This document shows positions 6,001-12,285 of a stretch of DNA of 13,595 nt, piece after piece. The first letter of the stretch is position 1. Every line of letters begins with the position of its first letter. The position numbers were made by a program, and so were the translations under genes. Source of the DNA: Actinomycetes bacterium (lineage in GTDB: Bacteria > Actinomycetota > Actinomycetes > Streptosporangiales > Streptosporangiaceae); the NCBI GenBank assembly GCA_023425615.1, contig JAFACJ010000193.1:1-13595 (forward strand). Direction: 5' to 3'. The notes below the pieces were generated by a model. That model had not been told where the DNA came from, ran no database searches, and saw nothing but the letters and a program-made list of their open reading frames with translations.

Positions 6001-6051
6001 CGGTCTCCTCGGGCATGAGCCGGACTACAAGCACCGGCTCTCGCGAGACCG
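6001..6051. repeat. Nested inverted repeat (two stacked stems)
   Basis: Outer arms CGGTCTC (6001-6007) and GAGACCG (6045-6051) and inner arms GAGCCGG (6017-6023) and CCGGCTC (6034-6040) are all perfect 7-bp pairs around a 10-base loop, ACTACAAGCA. It could be a structured RNA, a leader structure or an origin hairpin. Confidence 0.45.
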
Positions 6052-6163
6052 GCCTGGGCCCGCCCTCTCGGTGGGGTCCCCTGGGGATGGTGCGGAGGCT
6101 GAGGCCCTCTTACGGCAAGGCGCCGCACCGGAACCAGGAGCAGGTCCTCTCTGCAGCCGAGGC

Positions 6164-6195
6164 ATGAGGCCCTGGTGCGCGCGCCAGGGCCTCAT
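6164..6195. terminator. Strong 12-bp hairpin, probable terminator
   Basis: ATGAGGCCCTGG (6164-6175) and CCAGGGCCTCAT (6184-6195) form a perfect 12-bp stem with an 8-base loop. It lies about 100 bp beyond the stop of the minus-strand NACHT gene and contains the stop of a weak plus-strand open frame (6015-6167). No U-tract is present on either strand. TGAGGCCCT occurs once more at 6100-6108. Confidence 0.45.
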
Positions 6196-6297
6196 CGCGT
6201 CCACAGACCAGGTGACAGCCGACGAGCCGGCGCGCGCAGCAGCGCACCCCGCCTCGCACGTGCACAGCGACCAGTCGGGGCACCGTCTGAGATCGCG

Positions 6298-9117
6298 CTA
6301 CCGGAAGGGGTCCACCGGTTGGCGCCAGAGGGTGTCCATGACGTCGTGGCGGATGCGGGCGATGAGGAGCGGTTCGGCGTCGGCCACGTGTAGGAGCGCG
6401 TCCTCAACCACGGCAGCCACATCAGGGTCCGACAGGTAGATCTGCAGTTCTTCGTCCCAGCGGGGGGGCGAAGAACTGGGGTCCTCGGTCAGCTGCCGCA
6501 GGAGCGCCGCGACCAGGTCGAGGACTGTCCGGGTGCCAGGTTCCGCGAGGCTGGTCAGCGTCTCGTGCAACGCCTCCCAGTCGGACGAGGGCTCGGATGG
6601 GAGCGCTCTGCGGGGATCGCGCTTTATGGCCGCGAGGGCGAGGGCGCCCGACCTCGCGGCGACGTGGGCGTCGAGCACCTCAATCTGCCGCTGCACGCGC
6701 TTGGCGGCGTTGCGGGGCACAGAGGTGCCGCCCAGCGACTCGCGGAGGCCATCGGTGACTAAGCCACGTTGCGTGTCGCCACTCTGGGCCGCAGTCATCA
6801 GCGTCCGTGCGTACGCAGCGTCATTGAAGGCTTCTGGGTGCCGCAGGGCGGTCAGGGCATGCCCGAGGAGCCTGTGAAGGTACTTGGGCTCCGACGCCAT
6901 CCCGTCGTCGATAATCTCCGTGGCCAGTTGCGGGCCGACGGGGAAGACGAGGCCGAGCCGCTCGGGTGCATGCAGGTCGATGTCGAGGACGAGGTCGGTG
7001 ATGGCCTGCTTCTGGTGGGGCTGGGGCTCGGAGAAGTACCTGCCGGCGGCGAACAGGAAGGTGTTGCGCCAGTGCGGCGACGCTGCGATGCGCCTGAGTC
7101 GGGGTACGGCGTCCTCGATCGTCCCCGTGGTCACCGCGAGGGCGGCCATGAGCTCCTGAAGGGACCGCACATCGAAGCCGAGGGCGCCGTTGTGCTGCGG
7201 CGTCAGTAGGACCAGACGGTGCGTTGCGGCGTTGACGATTCTGTCGAGCAGGGGCGCGTCGGCGTCAGACGGTTTGTACCCGGCATCGTGGAGGACCTGC
7301 CAGGCGATGTCCCGCAGCTCGCCAGGGGTCAGCAGGCTGTCGGCCCCAGAAGCCGTCTCTGCCCGCTGTTGCAGGAGCAGGCCCGCCCGGCGATGCAGGT
7401 CGAGCACCTCGTTGATGTGGTCACGGATCAGGCGCGATGAGCCCAGCGGTTTGTTGCGTTCACGCTGCTCCACGGTCTTGTAGTAGCCCCAGAACAGGCC
7501 GTAACGGCTGGGCGAGAACTCCCGGGCGGACTCCGCGATGATCGTCATGATCAGTACCTGGAGGGGGGTTCGCAGCAGTCGTTGCAGGGACTCCTCCTGT
7601 GACGCCGTTCGGAGGAGGGCCATCACGCCATCACGCCGCGCGGAGTCGTCGGGCACGCGCACTTGTGTCACCCGACGGCCGTACTCCAGGGCGTCGCCCA
7701 GGGGCAGGTCGTCGAGGTCGACCCGCTCAAAGACTTCCGTGGACAAGTCGTCGTTATAGCCGGTGGGCCTCGTGGTGATGACGACGAGGAGGTCGCAGTC
7801 GTTGCTCTCGGCCTCGTCCACGAAGGCTTCGACATCAGCGATGAGGCCCTTGCGCACGGAGGGCTCGCTGACCTCGTCGAGCCCGTCCAGGATCAGGAAG
7901 GACGGCCAGGCCCGCAGCCATTGGTGCAGCGCCGCCTTGGAGACCCGGTCGGCGGCGGCCTGCTTCGTCAGGGTCTGCGCCATGAAGGTCAACAGAGTGA
8001 AGTCTGGGTCGGTGGCCTTCTCCACGGCGAACTGTGCGAGGTCCACCCGCAGCGGCCAGCGCCGGTGTGCGGGCGGCCGCCGGCCCATCGCGCCGAGCGC
8101 GGCGGCGGTCGCGGTGACCGCCTTGCGATGCTCGTCGCCGAGGTCCTCATCCTCGCCCAGCCAGACCGCCCGGTAGGCGTGCACTAGGAATCTCGACACG
8201 GTCGTCTTGCCGTTCCCGGGCGCGCCGACGACGACGAGGTGCCGCGGCTTGTGCACGGTCGCCAGCGACGGGCGGAGCACGCGGTCGCCACGGTCGAGCG
8301 CGTACCGGATGACGTTGGTCTGGTCCCCTGTGTCGTGCAGCCGCACCGGGAGGTCGATGACGACGTCCTCGACCGGGAACCCCTTGGGTTCTGCGCCTGC
8401 CTCGTCGAAGTAGATCTTGCGCTCGTTGGTGAGCGCCCACCGGGCGTGCCGCTTGAGCGCACGCGCGAGCTCCTCGTCAGACAGGACGCCTGCGAAGCGG
8501 GCGAGGTCGGCAAGGACGTCGCCGGCCTGCAAGAAGCCGTCGACTGCCCGACGGACGCCCTCGTGCGCGTCCAGAAGGCCGGTGAGGTGGTTCCCGTCGA
8601 GGATCTTCCAGTCGCGCAGGCTCGCCATGCGGTCCCGGCGGGCCTCGCGCTCCTGGCGGGCGCGCACCTTGTCGTTGCCGTCGAGGTGGTCTTCCGCGGA
8701 TGAGTCGCCGAGCTTCGCCAACCAGTCGTCGACCTTCCGGACGACGGCGTCGTAGCCCCCGCCGCCCGGTACGGCGCTGAGGTACACGTTCGACAGGAAC
8801 ACCAACTGGTGCGGTACGACTCCCCGGTCGGAGTCCAGTGAGGCCCACGCCTCGAGTTCGGTCACGATCTGGCGGGCAAATGTCGCCGGGTCCGACCGGC
8901 CGGGCGCCCCTGCCCGGTGCTTGACCTGGAAGACGGTCGTACCCGACCAGATCGTCTCGTCGGACCACCTGACCGGGTCCGTGGTCAGCATGTCGCGGCC
9001 GCCATCCCGGCCCGGGCCCATTGGTCTGACGGAAGCGCCGAAGGCGCGCAGGGCTAAAGCGGCGCAAAGGTCCTGGAATCCGAGTGGCCCGAGCCGTTCC
9101 AGGTCGTACTTTGTCAA
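6298..9117 (-). CDS. NACHT NTPase with N-terminal Mrr-like nuclease domain, probable anti-phage protein
   Basis: A 939-aa protein. Residues about 5-130 resemble an Mrr/PD-(D/E)xK endonuclease: LGPLGFQDLCAALAL, then GRDGGRD (Asp38, Asp42), then FQVKHR (Gln64-Val-Lys66), the D...QxK arrangement. Residues about 290-460 form a NACHT-type NTPase with Walker A GAPGNGKT (298-305), Walker B FLILDGLDEV (407-416) and sensor ITTRPTGY (447-454). The long helical C-terminus probably senses the trigger. Nuclease-NACHT proteins belong to the STAND-type immune ATPases known from bacterial NACHT and Avs systems; cutting DNA after sensing phage is inferred here. TTG 9117 is taken as the start: GAGG precedes it, an in-frame TAG lies immediately upstream, and later starts would cut into the nuclease domain. 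Confidence 0.88.
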   Translation of the reverse strand: MTKYDLERLGPLGFQDLCAALALRAFGASVRPMGPGRDGGRDMLTTDPVRWSDETIWSGTTVFQVKHRAGAPGRSDPATFARQIVTELEAWASLDSDRGVVPHQLVFLSNVYLSAVPGGGGYDAVVRKVDDWLAKLGDSSAEDHLDGNDKVRARQEREARRDRMASLRDWKILDGNHLTGLLDAHEGVRRAVDGFLQAGDVLADLARFAGVLSDEELARALKRHARWALTNERKIYFDEAGAEPKGFPVEDVVIDLPVRLHDTGDQTNVIRYALDRGDRVLRPSLATVHKPRHLVVVGAPGNGKTTVSRFLVHAYRAVWLGEDEDLGDEHRKAVTATAAALGAMGRRPPAHRRWPLRVDLAQFAVEKATDPDFTLLTFMAQTLTKQAAADRVSKAALHQWLRAWPSFLILDGLDEVSEPSVRKGLIADVEAFVDEAESNDCDLLVVITTRPTGYNDDLSTEVFERVDLDDLPLGDALEYGRRVTQVRVPDDSARRDGVMALLRTASQEESLQRLLRTPLQVLIMTIIAESAREFSPSRYGLFWGYYKTVEQRERNKPLGSSRLIRDHINEVLDLHRRAGLLLQQRAETASGADSLLTPGELRDIAWQVLHDAGYKPSDADAPLLDRIVNAATHRLVLLTPQHNGALGFDVRSLQELMAALAVTTGTIEDAVPRLRRIAASPHWRNTFLFAAGRYFSEPQPHQKQAITDLVLDIDLHAPERLGLVFPVGPQLATEIIDDGMASEPKYLHRLLGHALTALRHPEAFNDAAYARTLMTAAQSGDTQRGLVTDGLRESLGGTSVPRNAAKRVQRQIEVLDAHVAARSGALALAAIKRDPRRALPSEPSSDWEALHETLTSLAEPGTRTVLDLVAALLRQLTEDPSSSPPRWDEELQIYLSDPDVAAVVEDALLHVADAEPLLIARIRHDVMDTLWRQPVDPFR

Positions 9118-9285
9118 CTAGCCTCACCGTCCACATGTTCGTGTTGACCGAAACGATCGCGGACCGCCCGGCAGGAACGCTAGGGCAGCGTCGGCTCTAT
9201 GGGCTATCCCGGAAGGCGGGCGGGCGGTGACGTTGCGGGGCCGGTGGCCTCCGCTAGGCGATGGACGCGCACGCAGTCTGCGGTC

Positions 9286-9310
9286 CGTGTTGTCGAGTTC
9301 CTACAACACG
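9286..9310. repeat. Inverted repeat with 8-bp arms
   Basis: CGTGTTGT (9286-9293) and ACAACACG (9303-9310) are perfect inverted arms around a 9-base centre, mid-way in the divergent intergenic region. An operator is possible; so is a recombination subsite, given the recombinase about 1.2 kb downstream. Confidence 0.45.
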
Positions 9311-9380
9311 CCGGAACTGATCGTTTCCGGTCGGGCGGCCGGCGCAGCGCGTCGACGACGCCGGCGAACGGGAGCCGACG

Positions 9381-9418
9381 CACCGAAACTCACCACCGAA
9401 ACCGGGACGCACCGAAAC
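9381..9418 (+). repeat. Three CACCGAAAC direct repeats
   Basis: Exact copies of CACCGAAAC lie at 9381-9389, 9394-9402 and 9410-9418, just upstream of the proposed Fic-operon promoter. ACCGAAAC occurs a fourth time at 9147-9154, near the NACHT start. An activator or repressor site shared by both divergent units is possible. Confidence 0.5.
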
Positions 9419-9424
9419 CTTCTA

Positions 9425-9453
9425 TGGACCGTTTTTGGTTGGTCCGGTAGACT
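9425..9453 (+). promoter_or_regulatory. Promoter of the antitoxin-Fic-recombinase operon
   Basis: TGGACC (9425-9430) and TAGACT (9448-9453) are 17 bp apart, about 32 bp before GTG 9485. The arms GGACC (9426-9430) and GGTCC (9441-9445) form a dyad across the spacer, a likely place for autoregulation of the toxin-antitoxin pair. Confidence 0.5.
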
Positions 9454-9484
9454 GGTGCCCTGCCCAGGAGAGGGGAGCCGCGCC

Positions 9485-9721
9485 GTGGCTACGAAGTTCG
9501 ACGTCGAGGAGCGCTGGCCCGAGCTGTTCGCGCAGCTCGACGACACCCAGCGGCGCGCGGTCGTGCAGTCCCTCGCCAGCGCGTGGCACGAGGGTTGGGA
9601 GCCCAACCGCGAGGACGTGGAGAACTTGACCGACGAGGCCCGCGGGGCGATCGACGCGGCGGAGTACCGCCGGCGTGCGCACGCGGCTGCTCGTCGATGG
9701 ACGGCCGCCGTCGCGCGCTGA
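9485..9721 (+). CDS. VbhA-type antitoxin of Fic toxin
   Basis: A 78-aa protein of the VbhA/FicA antitoxin class, which blocks the adenylylating toxin by placing an inhibitory helix in its ATP pocket. The inhibitory motif [S/T]xxxE[G/N] is present as S32-A-W-H-E36-G37, followed by WEP, just as VbhA has EGLEP. GTG 9485 is supported by AGGGGAG (9471-9477) at seven bases. The stop TGA shares its last base with the ATG of the Fic gene (TGATG), giving tight translational coupling that secures antitoxin before toxin. Strand, order and motif agree, so this assignment is strong. Confidence 0.9.
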   Translation: MATKFDVEERWPELFAQLDDTQRRAVVQSLASAWHEGWEPNREDVENLTDEARGAIDAAEYRRRAHAAARRWTAAVAR

Positions 9722-10527
9722 TGGCGTTCGACACCTGGGAGTCGTACTTCTACCCGCCGCCCGACGAGGGGACGCTGCGCAACCTGTTCGACGAGCGCGA
9801 CGCGCGCACGCTGAACCTGTTGGAGTACGTCGAGACGATGCGCCGGCAGCGCGAGTTGCTGGCCGGTGACGTGGTGATCGCTCGGACGTACGACGCGGCG
9901 CACGTGCGGGCGATCCACCGGCACCTGTTCCAGGACGTCTACGAGTGGTCGGGGGAGTACCGCACGGTCGAGATGTTCAAGGGTGTGGGCCGCGGCTTCG
10001 CGGAGGTCCGCGGCGGTGAGGTCGAGCGCTACCTGAGCGACGTGCACCGGCTCGTCGACGGCACCGCGTGGCACGAGCTGGACCGCGAGCAGTTCGGGGA
10101 GCGGGCCGCCACGGTGTTCGCCTACCTGAACCAGGCGCACCCGTTCCGTGAGGGCAACGGGCGCACCTCGAAGGTGTTCATGGAGCACGTCGCGGAGCGG
10201 TCCCGGTTCACGCTCGACTTCTCGCGCGTGACGCCCGAGCAGTGGAACCAGGCCTCCATGCTCAGCCGCCCGGACCTGCTCGCGTACGAGCCCGTGCCGG
10301 ACTCGCTCGTGCCGGTGTTCCGGCACATCGCGGTCGATCGGCCGGCCGTGCCGGCACCGGTCGTCGACGACGCCCTGCCGGCCCGCTCGCTGTACAGCGC
10401 GAGCTACCCGCGCCCGGCCACGCCCGGGCGCTCGACAGGCCCGCAGAGCGGCACGGAGCGACCTCGGCGGACGGGCCCCGGGGTGCCGGGCCAGGGCTAC
10501 ACGACGGGACGAGGGGAGGGTCGATGA
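9721..10527 (+). CDS. Fic-domain toxin (predicted AMP-transferase)
   Basis: A 268-aa Fic/Doc-family protein expected to transfer AMP (or another nucleotide) to target proteins; targets of related bacterial FicT/VbhT toxins include DNA gyrase and topoisomerase IV. The active-site loop HPFREGNGR runs from His140 to Arg148, followed by TSK where many members have TxR. The flap EYRTVEMFKG lies before it and the usual FxYLNQAHPF lead-in is present. After about residue 205 comes a Pro/Arg-rich disordered tail. ATG 9721 overlaps the antitoxin stop; ATG 9697 is an alternative in the same frame. No ribosome binding site is visible, consistent with coupling. It overlaps the recombinase by four bases. 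Confidence 0.92.
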   Translation: MAFDTWESYFYPPPDEGTLRNLFDERDARTLNLLEYVETMRRQRELLAGDVVIARTYDAAHVRAIHRHLFQDVYEWSGEYRTVEMFKGVGRGFAEVRGGEVERYLSDVHRLVDGTAWHELDREQFGERAATVFAYLNQAHPFREGNGRTSKVFMEHVAERSRFTLDFSRVTPEQWNQASMLSRPDLLAYEPVPDSLVPVFRHIAVDRPAVPAPVVDDALPARSLYSASYPRPATPGRSTGPQSGTERPRRTGPGVPGQGYTTGRGEGR

Positions 10528-11102
10528 GCAACGTCGTCGGCTACGCGCGCGTGTCACGTCACGACCAGGACCCGGCCGCGCAGGAGGCCGAGCTGCGCGC
10601 CGCCGGCGCGGTGCGGGTGTTCGTCGACCAGGGCGAGTCCAGCCGCGTGAGGGACCGTCCGCAGTGGCTCGCGTGTCTGGACTACCTGCGCGCCGGGGAC
10701 ACCCTGCTCGTGCGCCGGCTCGACCGGATCGCCGGCAGCGAGAAGATGGCCATCGAGACCATCAACGAGCTGCACGAGCGCGGCGTCAACATCAAGTCGT
10801 TGACGGAGCCAGACATCGACACCACGACCCCGATGGGGCGCGCGCTGTTCGGGATCGTCGCGGTGTTCGCGCAACTGCGCGTCGACACCATCCGAGACAA
10901 CACCCGCCGCGGCCTGGCGCACGCCCGCGCGCAGGGCAGGGTCGGCGGCCGGCCGTCGGTGATGACGCCCGAACGCATCGCGGCCGCGGTGCGGATGCAC
11001 GAGCAGGGGCAGAGCATCGCGCACATCGCGCGCGTGCTCGGCGTAGGCGCGTCGAGCGTCTCGCGGGCGCTGGCGAAGGTCGACGAGACGACGACCGTCT
11101 GA
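10524..11102 (+). CDS. Serine recombinase, resolvase/invertase family
   Basis: A 192-aa small serine recombinase. The nucleophile region is Y7-A-R9-V-S11 and D44-R45-P46 is conserved. In the usual LDRLxRS segment it reads L66-D67-R68-I-A-G71-S72: the position normally Arg (Arg71 in gamma-delta resolvase) is Gly. The long helix FAQLRVDTIRDNTRRG also departs from the classical pattern. A C-terminal helix-turn-helix follows GRPSVMTPERI (about residues 146-188). ATG 10524 overlaps the Fic stop (ATGA) and has GAGGGGAGGG at 10511-10520. Its likely roles are resolving multimers of the replicon or transposition-linked recombination. No res site is defined; whether the altered residues still permit catalysis is open. 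Confidence 0.9.
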   Translation: MSNVVGYARVSRHDQDPAAQEAELRAAGAVRVFVDQGESSRVRDRPQWLACLDYLRAGDTLLVRRLDRIAGSEKMAIETINELHERGVNIKSLTEPDIDTTTPMGRALFGIVAVFAQLRVDTIRDNTRRGLAHARAQGRVGGRPSVMTPERIAAAVRMHEQGQSIAHIARVLGVGASSVSRALAKVDETTTV

Positions 11103-11123
11103 CCAGATAGGTCGGATCAGACG
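11096..11123. terminator. Bidirectional terminator-like hairpin
   Basis: CGTCTGA (11096-11102, containing the recombinase stop) and TCAGACG (11117-11123) pair perfectly over 7 bp, and GACC/GGTC can pair within the loop. It lies between two convergent genes (recombinase on plus, small gene ending at 11142 on minus), where a shared terminator is expected. Confidence 0.5.
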
Positions 11124-11141
11124 TTCGCCCGGCTGATCCCC

Positions 11142-11360
11142 TCAGAGGTACTGCCGCAGCCAGTCGGGCATGCTCGAATCGTCGATGTCCCACGACTCCA
11201 CGACTTCCTCATCGCGATGCCAGGTGCTCTCGTCGCCGTCGAAGAACTTCTGCCTGTGGCACTTGTACTTGACGACGGTGTTGCCCTCCAGCCGGTACTC
11301 GTTCCAGTAGTAGTTCTGCTTACCGTGCCCCTGCCACTCGTTGGTCGTGTAGATCGTCAC
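11142..11360 (-). CDS. 72-aa hypothetical protein, acidic and rich in aromatic residues
   Basis: The protein starts [20 protein letters not shown] and ends [11 protein letters not shown]. It is rich in Trp, Tyr, Asp and Glu, unlike the Ala/Arg-rich shadows around it, which supports real coding. GTG 11360 is chosen because AGGAGG lies upstream on the minus strand at ten bases. There is one Cys, no signal peptide and no membrane segment. It is convergent with the recombinase and lies between that gene and a broken duplicate of its 3' end, so it was probably brought in by recombination. The style resembles small phage or mobile-element proteins, but no family is recognised. Confidence 0.65.
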   Translation of the reverse strand: MTIYTTNEWQGHGKQNYYWNEYRLEGNTVVKYKCHRQKFFDGDESTWHRDEEVVESWDIDDSSMPDWLRQYL

Positions 11361-11389
11361 GCCGGCGCGCCCTCCTGTGGTCGATGTCG

Positions 11390-11478
11390 ACGGACAGAGC
11401 ATGGCGCACATCGCCGGTGCTGGGCGCGGGCGCGTCCAGCGTCTCGCGGGACACTCGCGAAGGTCGACGAGATGACGC
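11390..11478 (+). pseudogene. Frameshifted remnant of a resolvase 3' end
   Basis: This stretch repeats the end of the intact recombinase gene (about 11003-11090). Exact shared words include CAGAGCAT, GGCGCACATCGC-like sequence, AGCGTCTCGCGGG and GCGAAGGTCGACGAGA. Against the intact copy it has a 2-base deletion near 11410 and a 1-base insertion near 11451, so the frame is broken. Only the helix-turn-helix part remains. It diverges enough to be an old duplication or the tail of a related recombinase replaced at this site. Confidence 0.75.
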
Positions 11479-11606
11479 CGCCGGAGCCACTACCGCGCCG
11501 TGATCCCACTGATTACACGCCAGCCCGTGCACAGGCCGCGCTCGGCGTCGTGCGCCGGTCTCGGGATGGTGACGGCGCGGCTTGTGTGCGGGCGGTCAGC
11601 CGGGGT

Positions 11607-11678
11607 CCCGCTGTCCACCTGTGGGCGGCCGGAGCCGCGCAGCGGTTGAGCTCGGGCCGTCCACAGGTGGACAGGGGG
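11607..11678. repeat. Long inverted repeat, 20-bp arms with one mismatch
   Basis: CTGTCCACCTGTGGGCGGCC (11611-11630) is the reverse complement of 11655-11674 except at one base, with 14 perfect outer pairs. CCC at 11607-11609 also pairs with GGG at 11676-11678. The loop is 24 bases. Each arm contains its own near-palindrome CCAC-NN-GTGG, so the site has nested symmetry. Confidence 0.65.
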
Positions 11679-11771
11679 CGGGATGTGACGGCTCGAGCGC
11701 CTCCCTGAGGGCCGGGGTGCAAGTGACGATGCTGCTCACGGCGAGTTGCGCCGTCTGCGTTCGACCTGCCC

Positions 11772-11777
11772 TAGCCT
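11772..11777 (+). promoter_or_regulatory. Candidate -10 box of a leaderless promoter
   Basis: TAGCCT (TAnnnT form) ends seven bases before ATG 11785, and no Shine-Dalgarno sequence is present. TTGCGC at 11746-11751 could be a poor -35 with a long 20-bp spacer. Confidence 0.35.
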
Positions 11778-11784
11778 CGCCTCC

Positions 11785-12285
11785 ATGTCAGGCGCTCCTG
11801 CTTGGGTGAGTTACGCGGCACTGCTCCTGTCCGCCGGGTCGCTCCTTGTCGCCGCGCTCGCGTACCGCGCGGGCGGACCCCGCCTGCGCCTGCGGTCGTA
11901 CCGAATCCCCGCGGATTCGGAGGCCAACCCCTTCCCGAGTGGTGCGCCCGTGGAGCTCACGGTCGTGAACTCTGGACGGGCAGCCGTCACGATCGAGGGA
12001 TTCCACGTCACGCGCCCCGAGGGCCGCCGGCCGCTGGCGCCCGTCCGTGACGCTGACGGCCCGGACCTGCCGCACCGGCTCGACGCCCACTCGAGCGCGA
12101 CCTGGATCGTTGACGCGTTGCCCGCTGCCCGGGCCGTCGAGCAGAAGAGCGGCGGGGAGGACGACATGCTCGTGGGCCCAGCCCAGTTCCGGTTCGTCGC
12201 GCGCGCGGGGAACGGCCAAGAAGCGCGCGAAAGTTACTCCTACACAGCGGTGCGGTTCATCGCCGAGGCAGGGCGGCGCGACTAG
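11785..12285 (+). CDS. Small membrane-anchored hypothetical protein
   Basis: A 166-aa protein with one N-terminal membrane segment (about residues 8-28, VSYAALLLSAGSLLVAALAY), then a soluble domain. That domain has a beta-sandwich feel: PVELTVVNSGRAAVTIEGFHV, AHSSATWIVDAL, QFRFVARAGNG. Actinobacterial proteins of this kind (anchor, then an LTVVNxGR strand) are common and uncharacterised. ATG 11785 is chosen because the membrane segment follows directly. There is no ribosome binding site, but a TAnnnT box seven bases upstream suggests a leaderless message. Its TAG stop overlaps the stop of the convergent DUF4192-like gene. Confidence 0.75.
   Translation: MSGAPAWVSYAALLLSAGSLLVAALAYRAGGPRLRLRSYRIPADSEANPFPSGAPVELTVVNSGRAAVTIEGFHVTRPEGRRPLAPVRDADGPDLPHRLDAHSSATWIVDALPAARAVEQKSGGEDDMLVGPAQFRFVARAGNGQEARESYSYTAVRFIAEAGRRD

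Larger units (their letters stand above)
5856..6297. other. Structured region, candidate replication origin
   Basis: 442 bp without a confident gene, between the initiator-like gene and the end of the NACHT gene. It holds an AT-richer stretch at about 5871-5945, the promoter and GCGCTAG-type sites, a nested hairpin (6001-6051), a TCCCC-T-GGGGA repeat (6077-6087) and a strong hairpin (6164-6195). A weak 50-codon open frame runs from 6015 to 6167. An origin is the favoured reading because of the neighbouring gene, but it is unproven. Confidence 0.35.
9118..9484. other. Divergent control region between NACHT gene and Fic operon
   Basis: 367 bp with no believable gene. It contains an inverted pair (GACCGAAACGATC at 9146-9158 and GATCGTTTCCGGTC at 9319-9332, differing by one inserted base), a hairpin (9286-9310), three CACCGAAAC direct repeats and the Fic-operon promoter. 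The NACHT promoter must also lie here, but I could not define it. Confidence 0.5.
11479..11784. other. Non-coding stretch with a long inverted repeat
   Basis: No convincing gene. The main content is the inverted repeat at 11606-11678. CCGTCCACA (11658-11666), inside one arm, fits the relaxed actinobacterial DnaA-box pattern, but a single copy is weak evidence for an origin. Confidence 0.4.

Noticed and set aside
9381..9418. CRISPR array
   Set aside because: The repeats are only 9 bases with 4- and 7-base gaps, far too short for repeats and spacers, and no cas gene is nearby.
9199..9450. 83-aa open frame before the Fic operon
   Set aside because: It runs through the repeats and the promoter, has no ribosome binding site and has a shadow-like composition.
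9301..10557. 418-aa minus-strand open frame opposite the Fic operon
   Set aside because: Antisense shadow of the antitoxin and Fic genes, which carry clear motifs on the plus strand.
11217..11708. 163-aa plus-strand open frame containing a piece of resolvase sequence
   Set aside because: The frame joins the antisense of the 72-aa gene to a frameshifted resolvase remnant and then to non-coding DNA, so it is not one gene.
11479..11784. Replication origin based on a DnaA-box-like CCGTCCACA
   Set aside because: Only one fairly good box is present; 5856-6297, next to an initiator-like gene, is a better candidate.
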